The translations under genes were made by a program, and so were the position numbers. DNA of 64,000 nucleotides from Prorocentrum cordatum (taxonomy: Eukaryota > Sar > Dinophyceae > Prorocentrales > Prorocentraceae): the NCBI GenBank assembly GCA_963575745.1, contig CAUYUJ010015738.1, positions 772,414-836,413 of the forward strand, given 5' to 3'. How positions within the stretch are numbered: position 1 is the first letter of the stretch; every line of letters starts with the position of its first letter. The notes under the pieces were generated by a model. It was given only the letters and a program-made list of their open reading frames with translations. It was not told where the DNA came from and made no database searches. This document shows, piece by piece, positions 1 through 7,683 of this stretch.

Positions 1-2560
1 GGCCAGTAAGAACAGGACGAGAACGACGCCCCTGACGTAGCTGATAGTCAATCCCGAGGTTTCGACACGAGAACTTGACTGCACCAGCGAGACGAGGAGT
101 TTCAGCTGCAATGCTCTGAGCCAACTGGGGGTCGGTAGCCAAGAGCGCGATTTTCTTCTCGGAGAGCGGTAACCATGCCGAGAAGGTAAGCTTGCTCATC
201 AAAAGGTGCGACGCATCGGGACCGATTTTGAGCAACTCCCTCTCCGAGCCTATCCCCAGGACCTGGACGTCGTCGGCGACGAGGCCGAGGTGCATATTTG
301 GATAAGACTGACGAAACGAATCCAACCCGGGCATCAATAAAATACGCATAAACAGGTCGGCAAAAGAGCAACCTGCTACAATAGTCTTGCTAGCTCTGAC
401 CCACTCCCCAACAATTCGCCGCAACGTGACAACACGTGGGGAACGATACATAGACAGGAAAACCCTCAAAAGTGCTGGATCAAAACCAAACTCACTAGCA
501 CGTCTTATGAGAAGTTTGTGGCGAACCTGCTCAAATGCCTTCTGGATGTCGAGCAAAAGTGCAAACACAGACAAACCTTTGGCAGATGCTAACTCCGTGA
601 GCACGCCCATGCGCCACACACATGCCTGGCAGGAATGACCGCGCACACCATGCACGTACGGACGAGGATGCAATCGCGCCCACATAGCACCATACGTGTG
701 CCTGAAGAACCGAGAGAACGTGCGCACACACGTCGTGAATAGGGCAACCGTACGCTCGCCACCATCAGGCTTCGGGATCAGATTCATGATGAAAACAACG
801 AGAATGGGAGGGAATCTACCCAATCGCAGAACAGCACGCCAGATACCAAACAGGGCAAGGAGAGACGAGTCGGAGAGCAGCGCGTGGTGACGTGGATGCA
901 TAAAGTCCAATCCCACCGACGTACGAGCTTTGTACTTGCGACACATCTGTCTGTACTTGTCCAGGGACGGGTGCGGCAAGGATGCAAGGCAGTCGGGCGG
1001 CAACGGCGGAAAATCCAGGGCTCGGCAAGGATCGTCAGGGTGCTCCTGCATGGGCTCCCAGATCGCATGCCAAGCTACTTCTCGCGCCTTGAGATGATGC
1101 TGCGGCGTACCGACTGGGGCATCTGGGTTCGGGGTGGTCTTGTCAAAGGAAGCCCAATCCATAGATCCCTTGACGAATCGGTGCGCAGCAGAACCCCCTT
1201 CCTGGACCGAACGAATGGCCCATGATGTCCAGGATTGGTACCTCTGCGCAGATGCCGCACGTTCCAGAGCAGATGCAGACTCACCCAAGACGCCCCGCAG
1301 CCAGTCTATGGAACCCAGATCTAGGGTATCAAGCCTGTTGGCATAATACCTCCACCACGACCAATCGGGGGGAGGACCACCATCACGCTGCGAAGGGCGA
1401 TATCGGCGCAGGGCTTGGCAGGCTCCCCGATATGCGGGCCACAGCTGCTCGTCAGCAAGATATAGAAGAGTACCAAGACGGTTAGAGAGATACCTCCAGA
1501 GCCTTCCTTCGCATGACGAAAGCACACCACCAGGAAACGGTCTGGAAACCGAGATCTGGATGGTCGAGGAAGGCTCGCCCCACTTGGTGTAATCCTGCGG
1601 ATCTGGCAACTGGAAAAGGGCAAGCAACTCCTGGGCAGACGTCTTCAGCCAAGAAGAGGTAGGGCGTTCCAAATCTTCCACAGAGTTGACTGCGTCAGGA
1701 ACAGGAAAGGCATCCCAGGAAGGCGGGCAGTTTGAACACCCCACTGGACGGATAATAGGGATATGTGGCGGCCGCCGAAAAACGGATACCAAATCTGAGT
1801 GGAGATTTCCACGAAGGGCAAGGGCGACAGGCTGGTGCTTGGGGATCAGGGGGGTCTCCCAGACCTCGCGCTTAACTGCTGCCGAGAGCAAGGGGTGAAC
1901 CACAAAGTAGTCAATCAACGACTGGGCGCCCGCAGACTCATAGGTATGGCGATCTGGCGCGACAATGACCCCACCTATGAGCGTTAAGAAGTCCGTATTC
2001 TGCAAGTCCTTGGGGGACATGTTCCAGTCCCCTGATATGACAAAGGGGGTGGAAATGGTCTTCGTGACTGCTGCCACCTGCATCAGTAGCTGGGCATTTC
2101 GATCTTCGGCGCCTTCCCCCGTATGCAAATATACATTGGCCCAAGGGATACCTGGATCCACGACCCCATGCCATAGCTTCAAGATAAATCTCTCTGGAGG
2201 GGGCATGACAACAATCGGATCCAATGCAAGTTCAGAGAAGGACCTGGCATAATGCGAGACAAGGCCCACTCTTGAACTCAATCCGCCTTTCTGAGTACTA
2301 ACTGAGGGGTGGAGGTGCGCATGGAACCCATGCTTGTGAGCACGGTTGACTGCGAACTCAATAGCCTCTTCTGTACGACAGAGCTCTTGACAACCAACAA
2401 CATCAAACCGATCAGAATAAGCCTCCAGGAAAATATCGGCATTAGACCAGGAGGTAACGTTCACAGAAACGATGACCCAGTCCCGACGCGACTTCTGTCC
2501 GAAGGCTGACTTGTCGGGCGGGGTCTGCGATGTGCTAAAGGTCAGACGGGCCCATGGGAT
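1..2560 (-). CDS. LINE ORF2: endonuclease-reverse transcriptase, partial
   Basis: Replication protein of the retrotransposon: it nicks target DNA and copies element RNA. The N-terminal half is an exonuclease-endonuclease-phosphatase fold, with SVNVTSWSNAD, GCQELCRTEEA (catalytic Glu), GGLSSRVGLV, SGDWNMSP (the GDxN motif), a S-L-I-D-Y-F-V-V segment and KHQPVAL (catalytic His region). The reverse transcriptase follows in the same frame: LLLDIQKAFEQV (motif A Asp), VAGCSFADLFMRILL (motif B) and GLVADDVQVLG, where VADD replaces the usual YxDD. No stop was seen in this frame down to base 1, where it leaves the window. The frame is +1 relative to ORF1 and overlaps its end. I see no obvious ATG before the endonuclease, so translation may depend on frameshifting or reinitiation; the upper boundary is approximate. 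Confidence 0.85.
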   Translation of the reverse strand, partial: MPWARLTFSTSQTPPDKSAFGQKSRRDWVIVSVNVTSWSNADIFLEAYSDRFDVVGCQELCRTEEAIEFAVNRAHKHGFHAHLHPSVSTQKGGLSSRVGLVSHYARSFSELALDPIVVMPPPERFILKLWHGVVDPGIPWANVYLHTGEGAEDRNAQLLMQVAAVTKTISTPFVISGDWNMSPKDLQNTDFLTLIGGVIVAPDRHTYESAGAQSLIDYFVVHPLLSAAVKREVWETPLIPKHQPVALALRGNLHSDLVSVFRRPPHIPIIRPVGCSNCPPSWDAFPVPDAVNSVEDLERPTSSWLKTSAQELLALFQLPDPQDYTKWGEPSSTIQISVSRPFPGGVLSSCEGRLWRYLSNRLGTLLYLADEQLWPAYRGACQALRRYRPSQRDGGPPPDWSWWRYYANRLDTLDLGSIDWLRGVLGESASALERAASAQRYQSWTSWAIRSVQEGGSAAHRFVKGSMDWASFDKTTPNPDAPVGTPQHHLKAREVAWHAIWEPMQEHPDDPCRALDFPPLPPDCLASLPHPSLDKYRQMCRKYKARTSVGLDFMHPRHHALLSDSSLLALFGIWRAVLRLGRFPPILVVFIMNLIPKPDGGERTVALFTTCVRTFSRFFRHTYGAMWARLHPRPYVHGVRGHSCQACVWRMGVLTELASAKGLSVFALLLDIQKAFEQVRHKLLIRRASEFGFDPALLRVFLSMYRSPRVVTLRRIVGEWVRASKTIVAGCSFADLFMRILLMPGLDSFRQSYPNMHLGLVADDVQVLGIGSERELLKIGPDASHLLMSKLTFSAWLPLSEKKIALLATDPQLAQSIAAETPRLAGAVKFSCRNLGIDYQLRQGRRSRPVLTG

Positions 2561-3707
2561 TGGAGCCCTCCACCACAGCTGGGGTGTCGGCGGGGCCAGC
2601 GGTGGCGGCAGCCGACGGCGAAAACCTTCCTGACTGTCCCGGCTGATCAACTGCAACATCAGGGGCATGAGCAGGACGTTTCGGCGCAGGCGGCAGTGAG
2701 GAAGAGGTACGGGGAGGAGCCCTGGCAACGCGTGTTGGGGAACCTTGCTGGTCGACAGACATCCTGGGTTCCTCAGACTGAGACCGAGGCTCTCTGGCAC
2801 TACCAACAGGAGCATAGCCAGACATAACGATACCCTGGAGGTCACGCAACGCCTGAGCAAGCTTCTTGTCTCTCTGCACTGCCTGGGAAGCTGCGAATAC
2901 GTCCGCCACGGCAGAGAGATCTGGGGGCGTGAAACCCTCAGGACCTGGCTCACTCGACGGGAGATCCTGCAACTTAGCCTGCCACATAGCCATATCCTGA
3001 GCAACCCGCTCCTGACGAGAGCAGAGGGCGCCCCTTTCGCTCTGAAGGTCCAGGATTTTACGATCGAACTCACGGATCTGGCTAGAGATCTTGTCAAACT
3101 TCTTACTGGCCCAGTGATGACGCTGCTTGTAGAACGCACGCTTCTGGGGGACGGTAAGCATGTCGGACTTTTGTGCTCGGAGATGCTGCAACTCGTCCTG
3201 GAGACTCGAAACCTGATCGAGAACATACCTGGTCGGCGGAAGCAGGCGGAGGGAATCCAGCTGGCCCAACAGGGCCTTGATAATCTGGTCAATCTGCGCA
3301 ACCGAGAGCTCATTGCCATTGGTGTCGACACAGCCGCCATCAACGTCGTCGTCGACATAGTCAGCCCAGAAACCACGATCGCTGCCAATACCGTCGTCGC
3401 CAGAGTCAGATCCAAACCTATCCTGCACTTCATCATCCAATGGAGCCTGAAGACGTTCATCCGAAGACCGAACTGGGGGAGTGGCAGAACCATCAACATC
3501 ATGACGATCATGGAAACGAGCACGGGGAGGGGACACGACAGGCTCAGTGCGCCTGCCTTTGCTCCTTCCCTTCTTTCCTTGGACCTGTCCTCTGGAGCGG
3601 CCAGGAAAGGGAGTACTGCAAAACTTACACTTCTGGCGGGGGTTGGTGTCGGGGATCCACGAAGTCTTGCCAGCATCGCGACAGACGAGACAGACGAGAT
3701 ATCCCAT
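2535..3707 (-). CDS. LINE ORF1 protein, zinc ribbon plus coiled coil
   Basis: Predicted 390-residue ORF1 product, presumably the RNA-binding chaperone of the element. It starts MGYLVCLVC and has a CX2C pair followed about 20 residues later by CKFC, giving a four-cysteine zinc ribbon. A basic stretch follows (SRGQVQGKKGRSKGRR), then an acidic Asp/Gly-rich segment, a long heptad-like coiled coil (from about SVAQIDQIIKALLGQLDSL to the region rich in E, Q and K), and a Pro/Ala-rich tail ending in GPSDL. The frame is open further upstream to 4307, but that extension begins at a non-ATG codon and crosses pyrimidine-tract sequence outside the leader. I therefore place the start at the first ATG after the leader. 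Confidence 0.75.
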   Translation of the reverse strand: MGYLVCLVCRDAGKTSWIPDTNPRQKCKFCSTPFPGRSRGQVQGKKGRSKGRRTEPVVSPPRARFHDRHDVDGSATPPVRSSDERLQAPLDDEVQDRFGSDSGDDGIGSDRGFWADYVDDDVDGGCVDTNGNELSVAQIDQIIKALLGQLDSLRLLPPTRYVLDQVSSLQDELQHLRAQKSDMLTVPQKRAFYKQRHHWASKKFDKISSQIREFDRKILDLQSERGALCSRQERVAQDMAMWQAKLQDLPSSEPGPEGFTPPDLSAVADVFAASQAVQRDKKLAQALRDLQGIVMSGYAPVGSAREPRSQSEEPRMSVDQQGSPTRVARAPPRTSSSLPPAPKRPAHAPDVAVDQPGQSGRFSPSAAATAGPADTPAVVEGSNPMGPSDL

Positions 3708-3807
3708 GGCGCGCCCCGCGCAAGGTGTGGGCGGCACACGCGCCGAAATCGTCCGAGCCTGCCGCACGGCTGCGGACAAGCTCGAAGCTTCGCGGCAAGG
3801 TTTCGAA

Positions 3808-3829
3808 CTTGAGCCAAAATGGCTACGGA
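3808..3829 (-). other. Perfect DinoSL spliced-leader relict
   Basis: On the minus strand these 22 bases match the dinoflagellate spliced leader at every position (core CCGTAGCCATTTTGGC, then TCAAG; T at the variable first base). The leader is normally added to mRNA by trans-splicing, so finding it in DNA 100 nt before LINE ORF1 indicates that mature mRNA was reverse transcribed. No second truncated leader lies downstream, so a single round is the simplest reading. Confidence 0.95.
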
Positions 3830-4010
3830 AGAGGGAAGAGAATGCCAAGGGGGGAGAAGAGGATGAGGGCAAGGAAGAAGAGGATGAGGACAAAGAAGGA
3901 GGGAGAAGAGGATGGAGGAGGAGGGAAAAGGAGAGGAGGAGGACAAGGAAGGAGGAGGGGGAGCGGCGAAGGCTCCGGGGCCCGTGGCCATGTACGACCC
4001 CGGCCCGTGG
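3830..4010. repeat. Purine-rich GGA/GAA tract
   Basis: Imperfect GGA/GAA/AAG sequence on the plus strand, directly against the 5' end of the LINE. Long open frames through it are low-complexity artefacts. Confidence 0.8.
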
Positions 4011-5184
4011 CATGGGCCGGCTCAGGAGCAACCCGCACCCGCATCGGCAGGGTTTGCAGTACCACTCGCGCACGTCTTCGTTCCTGATGTTGTCCATTCT
4101 GGGCACGATGGGGCCACACATGATGTTGCCCATTCTGGGCATGATGGGGCCACACATGATTGTCTTTTCTCTCGGCTCATAGCTCCTCTGCACCTTCCCA
4201 TGGGCCCCACCACGAGGGGGTGGCGCAGGCAGCGCGACGTCGTCGAAACACCAAGAGCACCCACAACAAGGTGTCAAAACGCTGCTGAACCTAGATGATA
4301 CGTACAACTGCTTCCGCCAGATAACGCAGGCCAGGGCCGAGAAGTTCGCCTACAAGATAAAGAGGTCGCCACCACCAAGACGATTATACGCAAGAGAAGG
4401 TCCGGCTCCAGCGCGCGCCCACGCCTTCAGCCGTGATGCGTCGGCTTTCACCCCAGGCTTGATCTTTGTGCCAGCGCGTTTCTTTGTTTTCGGCGATAAT
4501 GGGCATTATAAGGGGGGGAGGGGCCAGGGAGGGTTATACTGTAACGCCTCCCCACCGCCGTGCGCACGGCGGCAGAGCCCGGAGCGCACTGGGGGGGGAG
4601 TGGCGTTACTTTATAGGGGGGAGGGGGGGGGCCGGGGGCTGTACTTGCCATTATGCCCCAGGCAAGAAAGAAACACGCTCCTGCCGACAGCCTGGCAGTC
4701 TATCAACTACGCGGCTGCACCACACGTCAGCTACCGAGGCTACAGCCCCAACCACGCTGACTACGAGTTTGGCAACTTCGGCAACTTCCGCGACTGCACC
4801 GGCGGCCCCGGCTACTGCGGTCACGACGGCTATAGGGCTGCAAGGACGCTTGCCACGCCGGCTGCCGCGCGGACTCCGAGAGCTCCTGCGGCCCTCGCTG
4901 CTCTGAAGACGTCAGCAATTACGGCGCCTGTCACGCCTGCAGCGGCGCCCGCCGCGCCAGCGGAAGCGGCCGCGGCGCCAGCTGCCGCGGCCGCGGCCAC
5001 TACGCCAGCGCTAGCAACTGCGCGGGCTACGGCGAGGGCATTGGAAATGGAACCATTGGATAAAGAATCCAGGGTCTGGGAGCCGTTGGAACTCCAGTCG
5101 TGCAGTGGCCACGGATATCACCGCCGCCCTCATCGGATAAGGAGTCCTTCAGGGTCTGAAGCCTCCTGGGCACAACCCTTGATC
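4011..5184. other. No convincing gene; short repeats and a hairpin
   Basis: Two imperfect tandem copies of a unit of about 36 bp (CCATTCTGGGCACGATGGGG...) lie at about 4095-4160. A hairpin at about 4535-4612 pairs GTAACGCCTCCCC with GGGGAGTGGCGTTAC around the perfect palindrome GCCGTGCGCACGGC. From 4850 to 5040 one plus frame encodes an Ala-rich string without recognisable motifs. A short plus-strand stretch from about 4270 (LLNLDDTYNCFRQITQ) looks protein-like but has no start or context. Confidence 0.45.
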
Positions 5185-5362
5185 GAAGCCTCCCAACTGG
5201 GATCGGAGGCGCTGTGTCGCCGATGCATCGGCGACGTCGGCGACGCATCCGCGACGGCAGCGTGCAGAACATAGGGCTCAGCATCGAGCCGCATCGCCGA
5301 TGCATCGGCAATGCGGAGTGATTCTCCGCTCCCACCTGCTTGGACCCCATCTGGGAGGCCTA
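5185..5362. mobile_element. MITE family 1 (GATGCATCGGCG core)
   Basis: Palindromic element with ends related to AGGCCTCCTAGATGGGG and its complement. Its interior is several overlapping GCATCGGCGATGCATC units around a GTCGGCGACG centre. This copy is the most diverged of four in the window (the others are at 18818, 60733 and 61763). No coding capacity; it directly abuts a family 2 MITE. Confidence 0.75.
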
Positions 5363-5367
5363 GATTT

Positions 5368-5526
5368 AGGTCGGGCATGTCCCCCTACAGGCGGAGCTCC
5401 AAGGACCAAACAAATCACTTCCAACAAATGCAAGAAAACAACAAACAATAGAAAAGGTCGTCGTCCCCTGAGTATGTTTTGACTGCTTTTAAAAGGTTCC
5501 TCCTGCAGAGGGACTGGCCCGACTCG
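5368..5526. mobile_element. MITE family 2 (GGTCGGGCATGTCCC ends)
   Basis: About 159 bp. The left end is AGGTCGGGCATGTCCCCC followed by TACAGGCGGA. The right end is its approximate complement, TCCTCCTGCAGAGGGAC followed by TGGCCCGAC. The interior is AT-richer and unrelated between copies. It belongs to a family with at least seven members in the window. Confidence 0.85.
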
Positions 5527-5629
5527 AGCCTGGATCCTGGGCGCCTCCTTCACGAACGCCGGCGGCCAGGGCCGCTCCCGCGGCGGCCGCGAGAGCGGAG
5601 CGCCCGAGGCGACTGGCGTGCTCCTCTGG
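5527..5629. other. Short GC-rich spacer
   Basis: No feature recognised. Confidence 0.4.
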
Positions 5630-5812
5630 CCACTACTAACCAGCCTCGAACGTATCCCTATCCCTAAGATTGACACGCCAAAAGGCGATGACAATCTTAG
5701 GGATTCGCCCTCAAAAATAAGGGAACCCCTAAGATTGGCATCGTGATAAGGAGGTGCCCAGCATAGGGATAGGTATATGTTCCAGGCTGGTAAACTACGC
5801 CGCCAGCAGAGG
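5630..5812. mobile_element. Palindromic MITE with CCAGCCT...CCCTATCCC arms
   Basis: The left arm (ACTAACCAGCCTCGAACG, then TATCCCTATCCC) is complementary to the right arm (GGGATAGGTATATGTTCC, then AGGCTGGTAAAC). A second inner pair is CAATCTTAGGG and CCCTAAGATTG. About 180 bp, non-coding, single copy here. Confidence 0.75.
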
Positions 5813-5952
5813 CTATGCCAGAGCGCCCCCTGCGGGGGCAGCCGCGAGCCCTGCCAGGGGAGCTCCAGCGGCTGGGGGCCCCACAGCGCACCGACGCCTC
5901 CGATCTGCGCCTGCTGTGCCGACCCCCTCGCCAGCTCCTGCGGCTGCTGCGG

Positions 5953-6057
5953 CTCCTCCTCCTCCTCCTCCTCCTCCTCCTCCTCCTCCTCCTCCTCCTC
6001 CTCCTTCTCCTCCTCCTCCTCCTCCTCCTCCTCCTCCTCCTCCTCCTCCTCCTCCTT
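5953..6057. repeat. (TCC)n microsatellite
   Basis: Near-perfect CTC/TCC triplets interrupted once by CTT. The Leu, Ser, Pro, Glu and Gly homopolymer frames across it are not genes. Confidence 0.95.
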
Positions 6058-6202
6058 AGGGCGCCCGGCAGCCGCTGGCGACCGCGCCCCGCGGCGGCGG
6101 TCTCCGGCGCGCAACGCTGCGGCTCGGCGCAGCTCCCCCGCGGAGGCCCGGCGCCAAGCAGCGGCCGCCCAGCGTCGGCCGAGGGAAGAGGCGGATCTTG
6201 AC
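6058..6202. other. GC-rich spacer
   Basis: No feature recognised. Confidence 0.4.
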
Positions 6203-6475
6203 GACCTGCGGGGGATTCGCGGAGACGCCCTTCCAGAGGTCTCCGCGCTGGGACGGTCGTGGCCCAAATCTAACCAGGCCTTCGCCAACAATTGACGACC
6301 TGCGGAGGATTCACGCAGACAGCCTTCCAGAGGTCGCCGCACTGACGGTCGGAGTCCACATCTAAGCAGGCCTCCGCCGACGCTGTACGACCTGCGGAGG
6401 ATTCACGCAGACACCCTTCCAGAGGTCGCCACGCTGGAACGGTCGGAGTCCAAATCTAAGCAGGCCGTCGCGGAT
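6203..6475. repeat. Three tandem copies of a ~92-bp repeat
   Basis: Units begin GACCTGCGGRGGATTC at 6203, 6297 and 6389 (periods 94 and 92). They contain CTTCCAGAGGTC and CCAAATCTAAGCAGGCC. The third copy read on the plus strand gives a protein-like, charged stretch continuing to about 6680 (DLRRIHADTLPEVATLERSE and onward), but the periods break the frame between copies, so I do not call a gene. Confidence 0.8.
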
Positions 6476-7683
6476 GCGGAGGCGGAGTGCAAAAAGAAGG
6501 GAGCCGAGCTGGCAGCCCAAGACGCATCCGACCGCAACTCGAGGGATACCTCCCAGCGTCGAAGCGTCAGCCGCGACCACGGAAAGCGGCTATACGGGGT
6601 CGCTGGCGCGCGGCGCTCGAAGAGTCCTGCGGGCAGCTCCATCAGAGCCCTGCGGGTGCATCCGAAGCCCGATCTCACCGGCTGGTGAGGCGCTCGGCCG
6701 CCCCGCCCAGCGCGCCCGCGGGCGCCCGGCAGACCCTGCGGGCTGCGCCTGGACCGCCGCCGCCGCGACGCCCGGCGCCAGGAAGAGCAGCTGCGACCTC
6801 GACCTGTGCAGGCACGCTCGCGTCGAAGATCATATTAGACACAGCCACAAAGGGCTCCCACAACCACGCACCCGACAGGGCATCCAGCAGTGGGAACCAA
6901 GTGAACCCCACAGTCCCTCAGTCCTCCACGATGGCGGGCTCAGGCCCGCTCCGCCCACCTGGCCGTGCGCCTGGGGGCGCCACCTTGCCTCGCCGCCTCC
7001 GCCGAGCCTCGGGTGGGCCCGCGGTGCGGGGGGCTCCTCCCGCCGCGCCGCTCACGGCGGAGCCAGTGCCCACGGTGCCTGCCTCAACAATAAGGCATTC
7101 ACCCCCCGACCCCTCTCCCCCCCCGCATGGGGGGTGGACAGGGGCCGCCAAGGAATGCGGGGAGGTTGCCGGCTCGCCTTCCGCGCCCTCTGGCGCCACA
7201 CCACGTCGAGCGCGCGGCGGGGCCAATGACGCCGCTCGCCCCCGCCGCGCCCGCGCAGCATCCGCAACCCCTGGTCTCGTGCCAGAGTGCGTCCGAGATC
7301 GGGCGGCAGCGGCAGTCGCCCAGGGCCGAGGCGCCGGCGCGCTGGCCGCGTCAGCCGCCGCCGCCGCCGCGGGCGCGTCCTGGGCCTGCTCCTCCTTGGT
7401 CCTCGCCGAGCTCGGCGGGGTCGAGGATGGCCGCGCCCTTCCTGAGGTGGCCGCTGCGAGGAGGTAGGCCACCTTGTCCCGGATGCGCCGCTGCTCCCGC
7501 TGGAGGGCGTCGGCAGCCTCAGCAAAAGCAAGCTCCAGAGGGCCAAGGGCTGGGGGGCCCCCGCTGCTGCGACCGCCCGCGCCGTCGGCCTCGAGCTCGT
7601 CAGCAGCTCCAGGGCGGGCGCCAGGAGGGCCTCCGACACCGGCCGCGGCGCCAGGCCCGCCATCTGCCACCGCGCGCCCTGGC
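6476..7683. other. Very GC-rich DNA without a convincing gene
   Basis: Several long frames exist on both strands because stop codons are rare in this composition. The minus frame continuing from the LINE remnant (8063-6918) encodes Ala/Pro/Arg/Gly-rich sequence and could be the degenerate 3' part of that element. No domain motif was recognised. Confidence 0.4.

Larger units (their letters stand above)
1..3829 (-). mobile_element. LINE-type retrotransposon, 5' part, starting with a perfect spliced leader
   Basis: Non-LTR retrotransposon on the minus strand whose 3' end lies beyond base 1. In transcript order it has a DinoSL (3829-3808), a 5' UTR of 100 nt, ORF1 (3707-2535), then ORF2 with endonuclease and reverse transcriptase overlapping the end of ORF1. 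The reading frames look intact as far as they can be followed, unlike the other LINE pieces in this window. The 5' boundary is set by the leader, directly preceded on the minus strand by a long pyrimidine tract that I take as target or flank. I infer that a trans-spliced LINE mRNA was copied back into the genome at full length. Confidence 0.8.

Noticed and set aside
2535-4307. A 590-codon open frame as the full ORF1
   Set aside because: It begins at a non-ATG codon and its first 200 residues read through a pyrimidine tract outside the spliced-leader boundary. The start at 3707 fits the mRNA 5' end.
4459-5274. 271-residue Ala-rich protein
   Set aside because: Composition-driven, no motif, runs into MITE sequence at its end.
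6389-6680. A protein of 30-residue repeats on the plus strand
   Set aside because: Repeat periods of 94 and 92 bp break the frame and one copy ends in a stop; only the last copy reads well.
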